Source of the DNA: Candidatus Pacearchaeota archaeon
Lineage (GTDB): Archaea; Nanobdellota; Nanobdellia; Pacearchaeales; GW2011-AR1
NCBI GenBank assembly: GCA_017609695.1
Contig: JAFCDM010000010.1
Location: 1 to 14,026, forward strand
Length of the DNA: 14,026 bases
Reading direction: 5' to 3'
Shown here: piece by piece, positions 13,457 through 14,026 of the stretch
Position numbering within the stretch: the stretch's first letter is position 1
Layout of the letters: each line of letters opens with the position of its first letter
Notes under the pieces: generated by a model
The model's input: only the letters and a program-made list of their open reading frames with translations
What the model was told of the DNA's origin: nothing
The model's database searches: none
Position numbers and translations under genes: made by a program

Positions 13457-14026
13457 TTATGTATAAAAAATTATGTTTCTTAACTTTCGCAATGGTTTTA
13501 AAATATCTGGATGCAAAGTTCCTTCTAACCCTTGTATTGTTTCATCAAATGCTTGCAAATCAGCCAGAGTATATGATGGTCTTATATTTGAAGCACCCTT
13601 ACCCTGCACACTAAGCGCCTCTGGCGCTATTTCGAGCAGACGACCATTGACAAGGCCACTCCCGCCATCAGCATAAGACCTGTACTCGAGCCCGTAGACA
13701 TACCACGCCTTTAAAGTAGTTTGATCTTTTAAAGAATCTCCAACATAAAGAGTCATATTCTTAGAGTCTTTAGTTCTTGATGCAACTTTATTAAAATATT
13801 TTCTTAATAATTCTTTATCTTCTGCAAACCCTGCAGGAACTTCATTAGGATGTCTTGCAAGAATTCTCCAAACTTGTTCATCTAATACTTGGTCCCTGGT
13901 TAAATCCCTTTCAGTTGTGATTTTACTTCTTGGAACTTTTATTAAGCCTTTTCTTCCCAAATCTTTTAATTGTTCAACAACTGCACCGCGATTTGATGCG
14001 AGATTATCAGACGTGACATCCTCCAC
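13457..14026 (-). CDS. Protein of unknown function (5' end beyond window)
   Basis: An open frame of 190 codons reaches the window edge, where the last codon is GTG; the true start probably lies outside. I do not recognise the family. The visible part is soluble, mixed alpha/beta-like and without membrane helices. Recognisable stretches are VEQLKDLGRKGLIKVPRSK, MTLYVGDSLKDQTTLKAWYVYG, the Gly-rich DGGSGLVNGR and a Pro/Leu-rich end (LHPDILKPLRKLRNIIFYT). Composition is uneven: bases 13591-13710 are about 57% GC with GC-ending codons (GCG, CTC, GAG, GGC) while the flank at 13711-13770 is about 27% GC, and 13981-14026 is again GC-rich. This suggests a mosaic or transferred gene. No link to the sec genes is implied beyond co-orientation. 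Confidence 0.7.
   Translation of the reverse strand: MEDVTSDNLASNRGAVVEQLKDLGRKGLIKVPRSKITTERDLTRDQVLDEQVWRILARHPNEVPAGFAEDKELLRKYFNKVASRTKDSKNMTLYVGDSLKDQTTLKAWYVYGLEYRSYADGGSGLVNGRLLEIAPEALSVQGKGASNIRPSYTLADLQAFDETIQGLEGTLHPDILKPLRKLRNIIFYT
13591..13710. other. GC-rich island inside the unknown gene
   Basis: 68 of 120 bases are G or C by hand count, against 16 of 60 in the next block (13711-13770). It stays in frame and encodes the segment from KAWYVYG to VQGKGAS. It holds a 6-bp perfect inverted repeat with a 3-base loop (AGCGCC TCT GGCGCT, 13614-13628). Confidence 0.8.

Noticed and set aside
13473..13676. Plus-strand 67-codon ORF over the GC island
   Set aside because: Lies opposite a longer open frame; no start signals or recognisable domain, though the GC island makes the strand call slightly less secure than elsewhere.

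Overview
The window looks like a compact, very AT-rich archaeal chromosome, probably from a small-genome DPANN-type lineage; that lineage is an inference and nothing here fixes the taxon. Three things support an archaeon: SecF and SecD of archaeal type, archaeal TATA boxes about 23-31 nt upstream of most start codons with little or no Shine-Dalgarno signal (leaderless or near-leaderless mRNAs), and very short or negative spacing between genes. No rRNA, tRNA, CRISPR array or insertion sequence was seen, and no gene-free stretch exceeds 300 bases.

Region 1 (1-9790) is a cell-surface glycan and lipid-carrier locus. It starts with a truncated multi-pass membrane protein resembling GT-C glycosyltransferases (minus strand). 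Diverging from it are a B12-binding radical SAM protein and a coupled SDR epimerase/dehydratase. A second SDR converges on the first with no spacer. Then come a UbiA-family prenyltransferase closest in motifs to decaprenyl-phosphate phosphoribosyltransferase, a convergent PAP2 phosphatase, an FAD-dependent amine-oxidase-fold protein, a small YdjM/DUF457-like membrane protein, and an rmlB-rmlA pair for dTDP-4-keto-6-deoxyglucose. The UbiA/PAP2 pair resembles the mycobacterial steps that make and dephosphorylate polyprenyl-phosphoryl-phosphoribose, so a lipid-linked pentose donor feeding a GT-C enzyme is a reasonable hypothesis. The rml pair would supply a deoxyhexose precursor.

Region 2 (9791-10769) is a DUF3368-type PIN-domain toxin followed by a UPF0175-type antitoxin, in toxin-first order, joined by ATGA overlaps to each other and to the end of secD.

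Region 3 (10766-13329) holds secF and secD, the accessory subunits of the Sec translocon. The end of secD is unusual: a perfect heptanucleotide tandem repeat, (GGTTTTT)x11 on the plus strand, is translated into a Lys-rich seven-residue repeat tail. It sits immediately before a TATA box for the toxin gene.

Region 4 (13457-14026) is a 5'-truncated gene of unknown function with a sharply bounded GC-rich patch (about 57% GC over 120 bp against roughly 27% in its flank).

Of these, the most interesting signals are the frame-shifting heptanucleotide repeat linking secD to a toxin-antitoxin pair, the possible archaeal lipid-pentose pathway, the GC island, and a 23-bp exact duplication at the start of the PAP2 gene.
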